64,000 bases of DNA from Leptospira kanakyensis. GTDB lineage: Bacteria; Spirochaetota; Leptospiria; Leptospirales; Leptospiraceae. How positions within the stretch are numbered: the first letter of the stretch is position 1; each line of letters begins with the position of its first letter. Made by a program: the position numbers and the translations under genes. Below the pieces are notes generated by a model, which was not told the origin of the DNA, made no database searches, and saw nothing but the letters and a program-made list of their open reading frames with translations. The stretch lies in contig NZ_RQFG01000010.1 of assembly GCF_004769235.1 (NCBI RefSeq), positions 1 to 64,000 of the forward strand, in the 5' to 3' direction. Positions 56,977 through 64,000 of the stretch are shown piece after piece.

Positions 56977-57437
56977 GGTTCATTCACCCATGGGCTTGAA
57001 ATATATCTAGGTTTATTTGAACTTTTGGCGCGAAAGTAATGTTTTATGTCAGGCCTGATGTCCATAGAAAGGATTTCTTTTGTTGTAAAATAACCAAATC
57101 CGGAAATTGCTTTTTCCTTTGGATTGAGAACCGGTAACAAATCTTTTACCTTCGTTAAAAAAACAATTTGAATGAGGTGGCGTTTTTTATCTGGATCAAT
57201 GGATTCATTTAAAAATAAAAAATCGATTTTACTCACTTCTAAAGACAATTCTTCATTTAGTTCTCGTTTGAGTGCTTCCTCTCCCGACTCACCAAATTCA
57301 ATTCCACCACCGGGAAGTAACCAATAACCGGATTGTTTTTTCTGCTGTTGTACAAGCAAAATTTTTCCCTTAGGATCTTGGATGAGGGCCGCGACACGAA
57401 CTCGCATCGATTTGGATTTTAATAAAAATTCGATCAT
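56973..57437 (-). CDS. Nudix hydrolase
   Basis: The 154-aa protein has the Nudix box GGGIEFGESGEEALKRELNE, which continues with ELSLEV (residues about 43-68). It belongs to the small ADP-ribose/8-oxo-dGTP-type hydrolases, which cut nucleoside diphosphates linked to another group. Its ATG overlaps the rnc stop by four bases, and its stop overlaps the aroB start by four. The substrate cannot be told from the sequence. Confidence 0.88.
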   Translation of the reverse strand: MIEFLLKSKSMRVRVAALIQDPKGKILLVQQQKKQSGYWLLPGGGIEFGESGEEALKRELNEELSLEVSKIDFLFLNESIDPDKKRHLIQIVFLTKVKDLLPVLNPKEKAISGFGYFTTKEILSMDIRPDIKHYFRAKSSNKPRYISSPWVNEP

Positions 57438-58162
57438 AGTATTTTTAAAAAACGTAAGGCCGCTTTTGCAGCCATTTGTTCTGCCCTACGTTTGTTCTTC
57501 CCTTCTCCGCTGGATTGGAAGTGGTTCTCACAAACCACAGAAACCTGAAACTCTTTATCGTGGTCAGGGCCCTCTTCTTTCATTACAGAATATTCAGGTA
57601 ATTTTTTCCATTTCTTTTGGCAAAATTCCTGCAAAATGGTTTTATAATCTTTTGTTTCTTCAGCATCTTCTACCGCCTTTTCCATTGTTTGGAAATGGGG
57701 GATGAGAAAGGTTCGGCAACTTTGCAAACCTTGGTCTAAATAAAGTGCTCCTAAAAAGGCTTCAAAACAATCTGCTTGGAGATTGAGATTGGATTCTCCC
57801 TTTTCTCTTTCCCCTTTGCCGAGTAACAAAAATTCAGGGAAGCGGTAGGAGCGGGCTAACTTGGCAATGGCGGGAGCTGAAACCATTTTACTTTTTAATT
57901 TAGCAAGTTTCCCCTCTTTTCCTTTCGGAAGGGATCTGTATAAAAACTCGGCAGCTAAGATTCCAAGAACAGAATCACCTAAAAATTCCAATCGTTCGTT
58001 ATCAGAAAGATAACGATCTGAGTCCTCATTGGCAAATGACCTATGAACAAACGCTAGGTGGAGAAGAGATATATCTTTAAACTGAGTTTTAGTGAGAGAT
58101 TGAAGTTCTTTGAGAGAGGAAATTCTTTCGGGAGGGAGTTTGATTCGAATGGAGTCGGACAA
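57434..58162 (-). CDS. rnc: Ribonuclease III
   Basis: RNase III cuts double-stranded RNA and matures rRNA. The signature NERLEFLGDSVLG lies near 53-65, the catalytic acidic residues follow in the same domain, and a double-stranded RNA-binding domain covers about 175-242. The start is TTG at 58162, and no good ribosome site is seen, which may mean low translation. A strong hairpin lies in the leader (58174-58200), as in other rnc genes that are autoregulated. acpP is upstream in the same orientation. Confidence 0.93.
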   Translation of the reverse strand: MSDSIRIKLPPERISSLKELQSLTKTQFKDISLLHLAFVHRSFANEDSDRYLSDNERLEFLGDSVLGILAAEFLYRSLPKGKEGKLAKLKSKMVSAPAIAKLARSYRFPEFLLLGKGEREKGESNLNLQADCFEAFLGALYLDQGLQSCRTFLIPHFQTMEKAVEDAEETKDYKTILQEFCQKKWKKLPEYSVMKEEGPDHDKEFQVSVVCENHFQSSGEGKNKRRAEQMAAKAALRFLKIL

Positions 58163-58173
58163 GGTGCAAAGAT

Positions 58174-58200
58174 CCGGGTTCCTCTATGAAAGGAACCCGG
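58174..58200. other. Strong hairpin between acpP and rnc
   Basis: CCGGGTTCCT (58174-58183) pairs perfectly with AGGAACCCGG (58191-58200) around a 7-base loop. TTTTT follows only on the plus strand, away from the minus-strand transcription of acpP and rnc. In the acpP-rnc direction it could act as a processing site for RNase III or as an mRNA-stability hairpin rather than an intrinsic terminator. Confidence 0.6.
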
Positions 58201-58215
58201 TTTTTGGATTGGGAA

Positions 58216-58449
58216 TTACCCCTTAAGTTTATCGATGAATTTAATTACATCGCCTACGGTTTGGATTTTTTCTGCGTCTTCATCAGAAATTTCCACACCA
58301 AACTCTTCTTCAAGAGCCATTACTAGCTCAACTGTATCAAGAGAGTCAGCACCAAGATCATTGATGAAGTGAGCTTCAGGTGTAACTTCTGACTCATCAA
58401 CACCAAGTTGTTCTACGATGATTGACTTAATTTTATCGAAATCTGCCAT
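58216..58449 (-). CDS. acpP: Acyl carrier protein
   Basis: ACP carries growing acyl chains for fatty acid, lipid A and phospholipid synthesis. The 77-aa protein has the phosphopantetheine site [10 protein letters not shown] (serine near 37). ATG at 58449 has GGAGG seven bases upstream; a longer frame to 58485 is not needed. The sequence is acidic and helical as usual. Upstream a short inverted repeat (58465-58480) sits close to the ribosome site. lpxD and fabG elsewhere in the window act with it. Confidence 0.95.
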   Translation of the reverse strand: MADFDKIKSIIVEQLGVDESEVTPEAHFINDLGADSLDTVELVMALEEEFGVEISDEDAEKIQTVGDVIKFIDKLKG

Positions 58450-58464
58450 TTTATATCCTCCAGG

Positions 58465-58480
58465 CCACTGTAAACAGTGG
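58465..58480 (-). promoter_or_regulatory. Small hairpin in the acpP leader
   Basis: CCACTG and CAGTGG pair around a four-base loop immediately upstream of the acpP ribosome-binding site (six or seven bp stem). It may stabilise the mRNA or limit ribosome entry. A TTGCCA-17-ATTTTA promoter-like pair is found farther upstream. Confidence 0.4.
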
Positions 58481-58485
58481 GGCAA

Positions 58486-58824
58486 GTGTTAAATCGTTTT
58501 CCACCAGGCATATATGTACGCCTAGCGTTTTTTTAAAATGAAATTGTCGGAATTTTTGGCAAGTCTAAATAGATTATTTTCCTCTTGAAACCTTTGACAT
58601 CGTTCTAACATCACCTAACGTTAATTAACCTGATCATACAAACGACTATTTGCTAAAAAAGGGCCCCAAGCAGTACAACACTTCTGAATTTCCAAAATCC
58701 TAGTCCGATTTCCAATGCTTTGCTCCATTTTAGCAGATTTAACTTCTGCTATAGTGGAAACAGCTTCCCCTATTCGTTCGTGATTACGAAATCATCCTTA
58801 CGAATAAAAATTAAGGAGAATTCC
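58486..58824. other. Intergenic region between acpP and the rhodanese lipoprotein gene
   Basis: No gene is seen in these 339 bases. The side near acpP holds its probable promoter. ACCTAACGTTAA (58613-58624), identical to a stretch at 484-495, lies in the middle. A 6-bp inverted repeat AGCAGA/TCTGCT (58732-58750) lies on the side of the rhodanese lipoprotein gene, whose ribosome site AAGGAG precedes ATG at 58825. Confidence 0.55.
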
Positions 58825-60312
58825 ATGATTCAAAATTGGACCCGATCATTCACAACCTTCCTCCTACTTTCCTTTGCGGTATCTTGTACAGAAAAGAAAG
58901 AAGACAACAATGCCTTACTTGCAGGTTTATTGCTATTTGCGGCAAACCAAGTCAAAGTCAGTTCTGCTACCGACTTGGTAAACGAATCCGCAGATGATTA
59001 TAACCAAAACAATTGGGGACTCATCACACCACAAACCTTGGCTAAATTTGTGAACAATTGGCCTGCAAACAAACCAAGCCATATCACTGGTAACCTGATC
59101 ATTTTACAACATGATGCGGCGAATCGTGTAACCGGTGGTGCAGCATTACCGTATGTAGCAGAAAATCCAAGCCAAGGTGTTTATGTATATCTTCTTGATG
59201 ACTATATACTAGCATCCGGTGGTTCTTTTCGCTTCAACCAAACCAGAGATACTGGTTTATTTAAAGATTCAGTTCGTTACCAAGCCAATGGTCAATATGT
59301 GGATGATTGGTTGAAAACCTTCGGAATCAATCTCTCGAAGGATTTAGTGGTCTTTGCCGTAGGGACTGGAAATGGAATCACCGCTGGTGCCTATCCTGCC
59401 AAAGGAACAGGTGCAGGTGCTGTGCAAGAGATTACTCGTGGAGTGTATTGGTTGCGGTATTGGGGAGCTGATATCAAAAACTTGGCAGTTCTCAATGGTA
59501 ACTTACACAGAAAAGCAACGGCAGCGGGAATTCCATTATCGAGCAGTCGATCAGGAATCAACTTAGAACGAAATGGTGGATTCTCAGTAAAACAGTTGCG
59601 AGTAGACAACACTGTCCTGACATTAGGACTCGAAGATATTTATGAAATTGCAAAATCAGGAGGAAATGCAAATCTCACTGGTCTTACCGCCAAACAACAG
59701 ATTATCGATGCTAGGCCTGCCATACAATACGATGGGACTGCAGATGGATTGAATGTTGCAAGAAATGCGCTTGTAGCAAATCCAACAAACTCAGCTTACA
59801 TCACTACGTCCTACCAGTCTTCTGGGGCACCATCAGCTTCAGCGGGGAACCAAACATTTGTTCCTTTTGAAGGAAATATCAAATCCTCAAAAACATTCCC
59901 ATGGTCTGATCTTTTAAAAGATAATGCAGACGGATATGAATATTTAGATAAAGCAGCACTCAAAACACTGTTTAATACAACAAGGGCAGTTTACACTCCG
60001 GGAACAACGATCGTTAGTCAATGTAGAACCAATTTTGAGGCTCAAGTCAATGGATTCGCATCTTTGAATATTCTTGGATATCCCACTGTGTATTATGATG
60101 GTTCACTTGTGGAATGGACAGCTCTAGTCGCAGGACATGGAACCAGTGCCGTGAACCAAGTACCATCCGACTTTAAATGGAGAACTGACATTGGAGATGT
60201 TTCAACAAAACATTGGTACAATGAACCAACTCATGTGGTTCGTCCTAGTATTGATCTCACGGCAACCACCACAAAAAAATTCATCCAAGAAGATAAGGCG
60301 TATAAGTACTAA
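58825..60312 (+). CDS. Rhodanese-like lipoprotein, third paralogue
   Basis: ATG at 58825 follows AAGGAG by about five bases; a longer frame from 58720 would bury the signal. The signal ends in FAVSC. The two-domain rhodanese layout matches the proteins at 34736 and 37497: GLITPQTLAKFVNNW, YWLRYWGADIKNLAVLNG, IIDARPA and GNIKSSK. The active-loop cysteine is kept (Cys400, in CRTNFEAQ), exactly 96 residues from the C-terminus as in the first paralogue, but the arginine and serine of the usual loop are changed. It stands alone, between a GC-rich terminator and acpP. Confidence 0.82.
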   Translation: MIQNWTRSFTTFLLLSFAVSCTEKKEDNNALLAGLLLFAANQVKVSSATDLVNESADDYNQNNWGLITPQTLAKFVNNWPANKPSHITGNLIILQHDAANRVTGGAALPYVAENPSQGVYVYLLDDYILASGGSFRFNQTRDTGLFKDSVRYQANGQYVDDWLKTFGINLSKDLVVFAVGTGNGITAGAYPAKGTGAGAVQEITRGVYWLRYWGADIKNLAVLNGNLHRKATAAGIPLSSSRSGINLERNGGFSVKQLRVDNTVLTLGLEDIYEIAKSGGNANLTGLTAKQQIIDARPAIQYDGTADGLNVARNALVANPTNSAYITTSYQSSGAPSASAGNQTFVPFEGNIKSSKTFPWSDLLKDNADGYEYLDKAALKTLFNTTRAVYTPGTTIVSQCRTNFEAQVNGFASLNILGYPTVYYDGSLVEWTALVAGHGTSAVNQVPSDFKWRTDIGDVSTKHWYNEPTHVVRPSIDLTATTTKKFIQEDKAYKY

Positions 60313-60334
60313 TCTCTTTCCCAGTTTACACTTC

Positions 60335-60367
60335 GTCTCCTGGCATCTGCCGGGAGACATTCTTTTA
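60335..60367 (+). terminator. Terminator after the third rhodanese gene
   Basis: GTCTCCTGGC (60335-60344) and GCCGGGAGAC (60349-60358) form a 10-bp stem with one G-U pair and a tetraloop, followed by ATTCTTTTA. This is a good intrinsic terminator 22 bases after the stop codon. Confidence 0.72.
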
Positions 60368-60415
60368 TCAGTTAAAATCCCTTTGCAAAAATGTTTTGTC
60401 TGACAGATTGTCATA

Positions 60416-62326
60416 ATGGCAAGGAACGAAAAAGAAGAATCCATTCATATAGGATTCAAAGAAACATTAGCACTCATACTCCCGTACTTTCGAAAAAAAC
60501 TTTGGGAACAAACAAAGTCAGTCGTTTGGGTTGTATCCTATTTAATATTATTCCAACTCATTGTACTCAGAATCCCCATTAAAGAAGCAGGAATCATTTC
60601 TTTAGGAATATTTGCCGTCATCCTCGGGTTAACCTTTTTTATGGAAGGTTTGTATTTAGGCATCATGCCACTTGGTGAAACAATTGGATTAAGACTTCCG
60701 CAAAAAGCAAACTTGTTAACAATTATGGTTTTCTGTTTGTTTGTGGGAATCGTTGCCACACTCGCAGAACCCGCCATCTCCGTACTCAAACAAAGCGGAT
60801 CGGCTGTGAATCCCTGGGATGCCCCATTGTTATTTCATCTACTCAACGAAGGTGCGGATGTGCTTTTCCTTAGCATCGCGATTGGTGTTGGTTTTTCTAT
60901 CGTATTTGGGATCATTCGTATTATTTATGGAATTTCTTTATCTAAGTTTTTAGTACCAAGTTTGATCGTTCTCATTTTGATCACGATATATTCCTTTAAC
61001 AACGACAACTTAAGATTAATTTCAGGACTTGCTTGGGATTCCGGTGTGGTAGCCACTGGTTCTCTCACAGTTCCACTGATTGTTGCTTTGGGTCTCGGTG
61101 TATCCAAAGCATCACGCACAAGTGATACAACAACAGGTTTTGGTGTGGTGACACTCGCCTCTCTTTTTCCTATATTAAGTGTATTTGTTGTCGGCCTTTA
61201 CTTTGCGCCAAAGTTACCCCAACCCATGTCCAAAGAAAAATTTTTTGGAAACGGAATTACTGTAGAACAATCCAAACTGATGTTTGGTGAAAAAAATCCA
61301 GAAACTCTATTCGGAATCAGCGAAAAAGAACAAAATTCACAACTATCCATTCACAACAAATTAGTAAAAATCATCGAAGGAATTTTGGAAAGTTTTTCAG
61401 GCTCTCTCCAAGCCATCATTCCTTTAGCCGGATGTTTGATTCTTTTTTTATACATCATCTTACGAGAAAGTTTACCATTCACCGATGAATTGTATCTGGG
61501 AATTTTATTTGTCTTTTTAGGGCTCGCTATTTTCAATTTTGGAATCTTTTTTGGACTCAGCAAACTCGGAAGCCAAGTAGGGAACAAACTCCCCTCTTCC
61601 TTTCGTTCCATTGAACTTACCGATTCCACACGGGAAATTAGAAACTTTAATCCAAAAATCGTTTTCACTGCCACCGACGAACAAGGGAAAACAGAAGATT
61701 TCTTTTATTTAAAAGATAAAAAGTCTTTTTCTCAAATTCCTTTCCGAGATAAAAACTACGATTCCCAATCAGAAATCTACAGTTATGTGCCAATCCATGG
61801 ACCACTTTTTGGAAAAGAGGACAACCTCTTAGGATATTTTGTTGCACTTCTGTTTGCTTTTTTATTGGGCTATAGCGCCACACTCGCCGAACCAGCGCTA
61901 AGTGCCCTTGCAAATAGTGTGGAGGAAGTGACTGTTGGTACGGTTAAAAAGATGGTTCTCATCCAAGCGGTGGGGATTGGAGTTGGACTTGGTACTTTAC
62001 TTGGAATTTTAAAAATATTTGTGGGGATTCCTCTTTTGTACATCCTCTTACCATCTTATATATTTTTAGTATTTTTAACCTTACTCAGTAAACCAGAGTT
62101 TATCGACATTGCTTGGGATAGTGCCGGGGTAACAACAGGCCCCATTACCGTTCCCCTAATCATTGTTCTTGGGCTTGGAATCGGGAATCAGTTGAACATT
62201 GTGGATGGATTTGGAATTTTATCCTCTGCCGCAATCTTTCCGGTACTGACAGTGCTCATTATGGGATTGTGGATGGAAAGATCACGAAGACAATCATTAT
62301 CAAATATTGAGGCAGAAGAAAAATGA
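60416..62326 (+). CDS. Duplicated DUF1538 membrane protein
   Basis: The 636-aa protein is polytopic and consists of two similar DUF1538 halves. Marker motifs occur twice. ATLAEPA is at 114-120 and 488-494, and AWDS followed by a TG..TVPLI...LGLG segment is near 206 and near 565. Between the halves lies a soluble loop of about 70 residues. It overlaps the P-II-like gene by four bases (ATGA), so the two are translated together. An ion or small-molecule transporter is likely by its layout, but DUF1538 has no known substrate. A short TGACA/TGTCA palindrome (60401-60413) precedes the start. Confidence 0.85.
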   Translation: MARNEKEESIHIGFKETLALILPYFRKKLWEQTKSVVWVVSYLILFQLIVLRIPIKEAGIISLGIFAVILGLTFFMEGLYLGIMPLGETIGLRLPQKANLLTIMVFCLFVGIVATLAEPAISVLKQSGSAVNPWDAPLLFHLLNEGADVLFLSIAIGVGFSIVFGIIRIIYGISLSKFLVPSLIVLILITIYSFNNDNLRLISGLAWDSGVVATGSLTVPLIVALGLGVSKASRTSDTTTGFGVVTLASLFPILSVFVVGLYFAPKLPQPMSKEKFFGNGITVEQSKLMFGEKNPETLFGISEKEQNSQLSIHNKLVKIIEGILESFSGSLQAIIPLAGCLILFLYIILRESLPFTDELYLGILFVFLGLAIFNFGIFFGLSKLGSQVGNKLPSSFRSIELTDSTREIRNFNPKIVFTATDEQGKTEDFFYLKDKKSFSQIPFRDKNYDSQSEIYSYVPIHGPLFGKEDNLLGYFVALLFAFLLGYSATLAEPALSALANSVEEVTVGTVKKMVLIQAVGIGVGLGTLLGILKIFVGIPLLYILLPSYIFLVFLTLLSKPEFIDIAWDSAGVTTGPITVPLIIVLGLGIGNQLNIVDGFGILSSAAIFPVLTVLIMGLWMERSRRQSLSNIEAEEK

Positions 62327-63444
62327 ATCATTGCCAAGCCATTCGACTTACCGTTGTTGTTCACAAAGACATTGCAGAAGACGTTCAAAAAGTTTTTACC
62401 GATTTAGGTGTACCCTACTTCTCTCATGAACTCGGAAGGTATCCCATCCTCAAAAGAAATCATATTTTTCTTTTGAACCTATATTCCAGTGCTCAGTTGT
62501 ATAATTTACCTGTTGTTATTTTTCAAGTGCTTACAGATAAAAAAACAGAAGATTTTTTATTCAACAAAATCATTGAATCGGCAGACCTTACCATTCCAGG
62601 CCATGGATCCATATATACTGAAGAAATTTCCGTATTTAGTCCGATGGCTGAAAATCTAGTCTACCGAAATCCCATCAAAACAAAACCGATGGGATTTACT
62701 GGGCTCACCGGAATCTTTTGTATCATCCAAAGAGGGGCCGCAGACACCATGTCGCATTACATCCTAGAAAATGGGGTGGCTGTTCCTACCATTACTTATG
62801 GTGTGGGAAGGGGCTTACGAGACCGACTTGGGTTACTCAGAATCACCATTCCCAAGGAGAAGGAAATTGTTAAGTTAATTGTCCATTCTTCTGACGCAGA
62901 ACACGCACTAGACTTTATCATTGAAGCAGGGAAACTCGATTTACCTGGGAAAGGATTTATCTTTGAATATCCAATCAAACGAGGACTCATCAACACAAAG
63001 ATCAGTTTGGATGGACCGAAACAAGCCGCAAGTATGGAACAAGTGATATCAGCTTTAGACCATTTGTATGGGAATATTGATTGGAGAAGGCAGTTTACGA
63101 ACTTCCGAAAAGGTGCACGAAAAAGGAATTATTTTGAAGGTGTAAACATCCATCTCAATGCAAAAGAAGGCTCGGTTGAAAAAATACTGATGAAACTTTC
63201 TAAGTTAGGAATTTCAGGTGCGACCATTTCCCAAGATCGTTTGATTAAATTTGATGAAGAAAATAGTCTCTTTAACCCAGCACGTGATTCTGCAAATTTG
63301 CTCATCCCTAAAAAAATGTTAAACGAAGTGATTTCTGAACTAGAAACTTTAAGTTTTTTTGCAGAAGAAACAGAGGGGATTGCATACACAATGGAGATTC
63401 CAAGGGCATTTTCTTACCAATCGAAAGGAAATCAGAAAAAATAA
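62323..63444 (+). CDS. P-II-like protein with three ferredoxin-fold domains
   Basis: The 373-aa soluble protein has three P-II/ACT-like domains. Domain 1 (about 8-115) starts LTVVVHKDIAEDVQKVF. Domain 2 (about 125-235) reads FCIIQRGAADTMSHYILENG with GVGRGLRDRLGL, close to nitrogen-regulatory P-II proteins. Domain 3 (about 265-365) starts VNIHLNAKEGSVEKIL. P-II-like proteins bind nucleotides or metabolites and control partner transporters. Its gene overlaps the DUF1538 transporter-like gene by four bases, so a sensor/regulator of that protein is the natural inference. Confidence 0.82.
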   Translation: MNHCQAIRLTVVVHKDIAEDVQKVFTDLGVPYFSHELGRYPILKRNHIFLLNLYSSAQLYNLPVVIFQVLTDKKTEDFLFNKIIESADLTIPGHGSIYTEEISVFSPMAENLVYRNPIKTKPMGFTGLTGIFCIIQRGAADTMSHYILENGVAVPTITYGVGRGLRDRLGLLRITIPKEKEIVKLIVHSSDAEHALDFIIEAGKLDLPGKGFIFEYPIKRGLINTKISLDGPKQAASMEQVISALDHLYGNIDWRRQFTNFRKGARKRNYFEGVNIHLNAKEGSVEKILMKLSKLGISGATISQDRLIKFDEENSLFNPARDSANLLIPKKMLNEVISELETLSFFAEETEGIAYTMEIPRAFSYQSKGNQKK

Positions 63445-63447
63445 AAA

Positions 63448-63485
63448 ATCCCCTCTAAATCCGAATACCTCGGGAATGAGGGGAT
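63448..63485. terminator. Hairpin downstream of the P-II-like gene
   Basis: ATCCCCTC (63448-63455) and GAGGGGAT (63478-63485) can pair around a loop that itself contains a small CCGA...TCGG hairpin. An A-rich run precedes it, which on the minus strand is a T-run, so it may terminate fabG transcripts reading through. Confidence 0.5.
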
Positions 63486-63517
63486 CCAATGTAACGAATT
63501 GAATTCTATCGCTACCA

Positions 63518-63559
63518 CTAAAGTAACCATCACTTAAATTCTCGTGATGGTTACTTTAG
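63518..63559. terminator. Perfect 16-bp inverted repeat between convergent genes
   Basis: CTAAAGTAACCATCAC (63518-63533) pairs with GTGATGGTTACTTTAG (63544-63559) around a 10-base loop, 9 bases from the fabG stop codon. It is the longest perfect stem found in the window. A clear T-run is lacking on both sides, so it may act as an end-of-mRNA stabiliser together with the neighbouring hairpin. Confidence 0.6.
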
Positions 63560-63568
63560 CCCTAAATC

Positions 63569-64000
63569 TTAGTGACCGCCACCTGGTAAAAATCCACCAC
63601 CATTGATATCAAGGATATGTCCTGTGATAAAAGAAGATGCATCAGATGCAAGGAATGCGATTCCGTTTGCGATGTCTTCTGGAAGACCAGCACGTTTGAG
63701 TGGAATTGCTTGCACCATACCGTGTCTGATGTTTTCAGGAATTGCTTCTGTCATTTCAGTTGCGATAAATCCTGGAGCGATTGCGTTACAACGAACCTTT
63801 CTAGAAGCCATCTCAAGAGCTACTGCTTTCGTAAAACCAATCACACCTGCTTTAGATGCAGAGTAGTTTGTTTGTCCAATGTTTCCGTTTTCACCAGAGA
63901 TAGAAGAAAGGTTGATGATGGATCCACCATTTTCTTGTTTCATCATGACTTTGATGGCAGCTTGTGTACAGAGATAAGTTCCTGTAAGGTTTACTGCGAT
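63569..64000 (-). CDS. fabG: 3-oxoacyl-ACP reductase FabG (5' part outside window)
   Basis: The gene runs off the right edge, so the N-terminal NADP-binding part is not in view. The visible part is a short-chain dehydrogenase: IAVNLTGTYLCTQAA at the edge, IINLSSISGENGNIGQTNYSASKAGVIGF with the catalytic Ser, Tyr and Lys, then NAIAPGFIATEM and DINGGGF. FabG reduces 3-oxoacyl-ACP in fatty acid synthesis and pairs functionally with the acpP product encoded about 5 kb away. A FabG-like paralogue with another role is possible. Confidence 0.85.
   Translation of the reverse strand: MAVNLTGTYLCTQAAIKVMMKQENGGSIINLSSISGENGNIGQTNYSASKAGVIGFTKAVALEMASRKVRCNAIAPGFIATEMTEAIPENIRHGMVQAIPLKRAGLPEDIANGIAFLASDASSFITGHILDINGGGFLPGGGH

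Overview
The window most likely comes from a Leptospira chromosome, probably a free-living (saprophytic) species. This is inferred from gene content and protein style, not from a database match. The DNA is moderately AT-rich. It carries a spirochaete-type flagellar export operon with a FliN that has a CheC-like middle domain, lipid A synthesis (lpxD), Lol-type lipoprotein export, many lipoproteins with relaxed lipoboxes, a bacterial XPB helicase, and ClpC preceded by an McsA/McsB-like gene. No rRNA, tRNA, CRISPR array, insertion sequence or prophage was seen. Coding density is high, and many genes on the minus strand overlap by ATGA or a few bases.

Layout. 1-602 has no convincing gene. 603-6788 holds cell-envelope proteins and lipoproteins, an alpha/beta hydrolase and a Dps-like ferritin. 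6814-12620 (minus) runs from an XPB helicase through a class I aminotransferase, an SH3-type secreted protein and an esterase-like hydrolase to an HtrA-like lipoprotein. A GC-rich intergenic repeat (12826-12960) follows. 12955-21025 (minus) is the flagellar export operon fliN-fliO-fliP-fliQ-fliR-flhB-flhA with dusA at its end. 21121-23692 encodes a single polypeptide joining an amino-acid:cation symporter to a phosphatidylserine decarboxylase, followed by a DUF971 gene. 23728-27197 has small proteins, lpxD and an OmpA-like protein. 27191-29751 is a glycosyltransferase group.

The most interesting part is 29729-40185. It has two sets of penta-haem c-type cytochromes with exported tandem-domain rhodaneses. 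The larger set (34736-40185) contains a rhodanese-like lipoprotein, a small haem-less cytochrome-like protein, an outer-membrane beta-barrel, a second rhodanese-like lipoprotein that has lost its catalytic cysteine, and a penta-haem cytochrome lipoprotein. An XRE/cupin regulator and a 21-bp-periodic repeat lie upstream. The architecture resembles, from memory, the Geobacter Ext outer-membrane conduits that include a rhodanese lipoprotein, and may be an uncharacterised route for electrons or sulfur/selenium oxyanions. A third paralogue of the rhodanese lipoprotein sits at 58825-60312.

40145-44108 has a MetZ-like sulfhydrylase and a MacAB/Lol-like ABC exporter. 44194-52152 (minus) is a long run: LolC/E permease, LolD ATPase, an McsA-McsB mini-fusion, clpC, a DUF3592-like protein, a TPR protein and mtaB. 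52213-54231 is a pair of membrane proteins under a divergent promoter. 54272-58449 (minus) is acpP, rnc, a Nudix gene, aroB, an MscS channel and a MORN/YwqK-like protein. 60416-63444 pairs a duplicated DUF1538 membrane protein with a three-domain P-II-like protein, a candidate regulated transporter. The window ends inside fabG.

Assignments rest on reading motifs by eye. Start codons were chosen from ribosome-binding sites and gene overlaps where these were visible.
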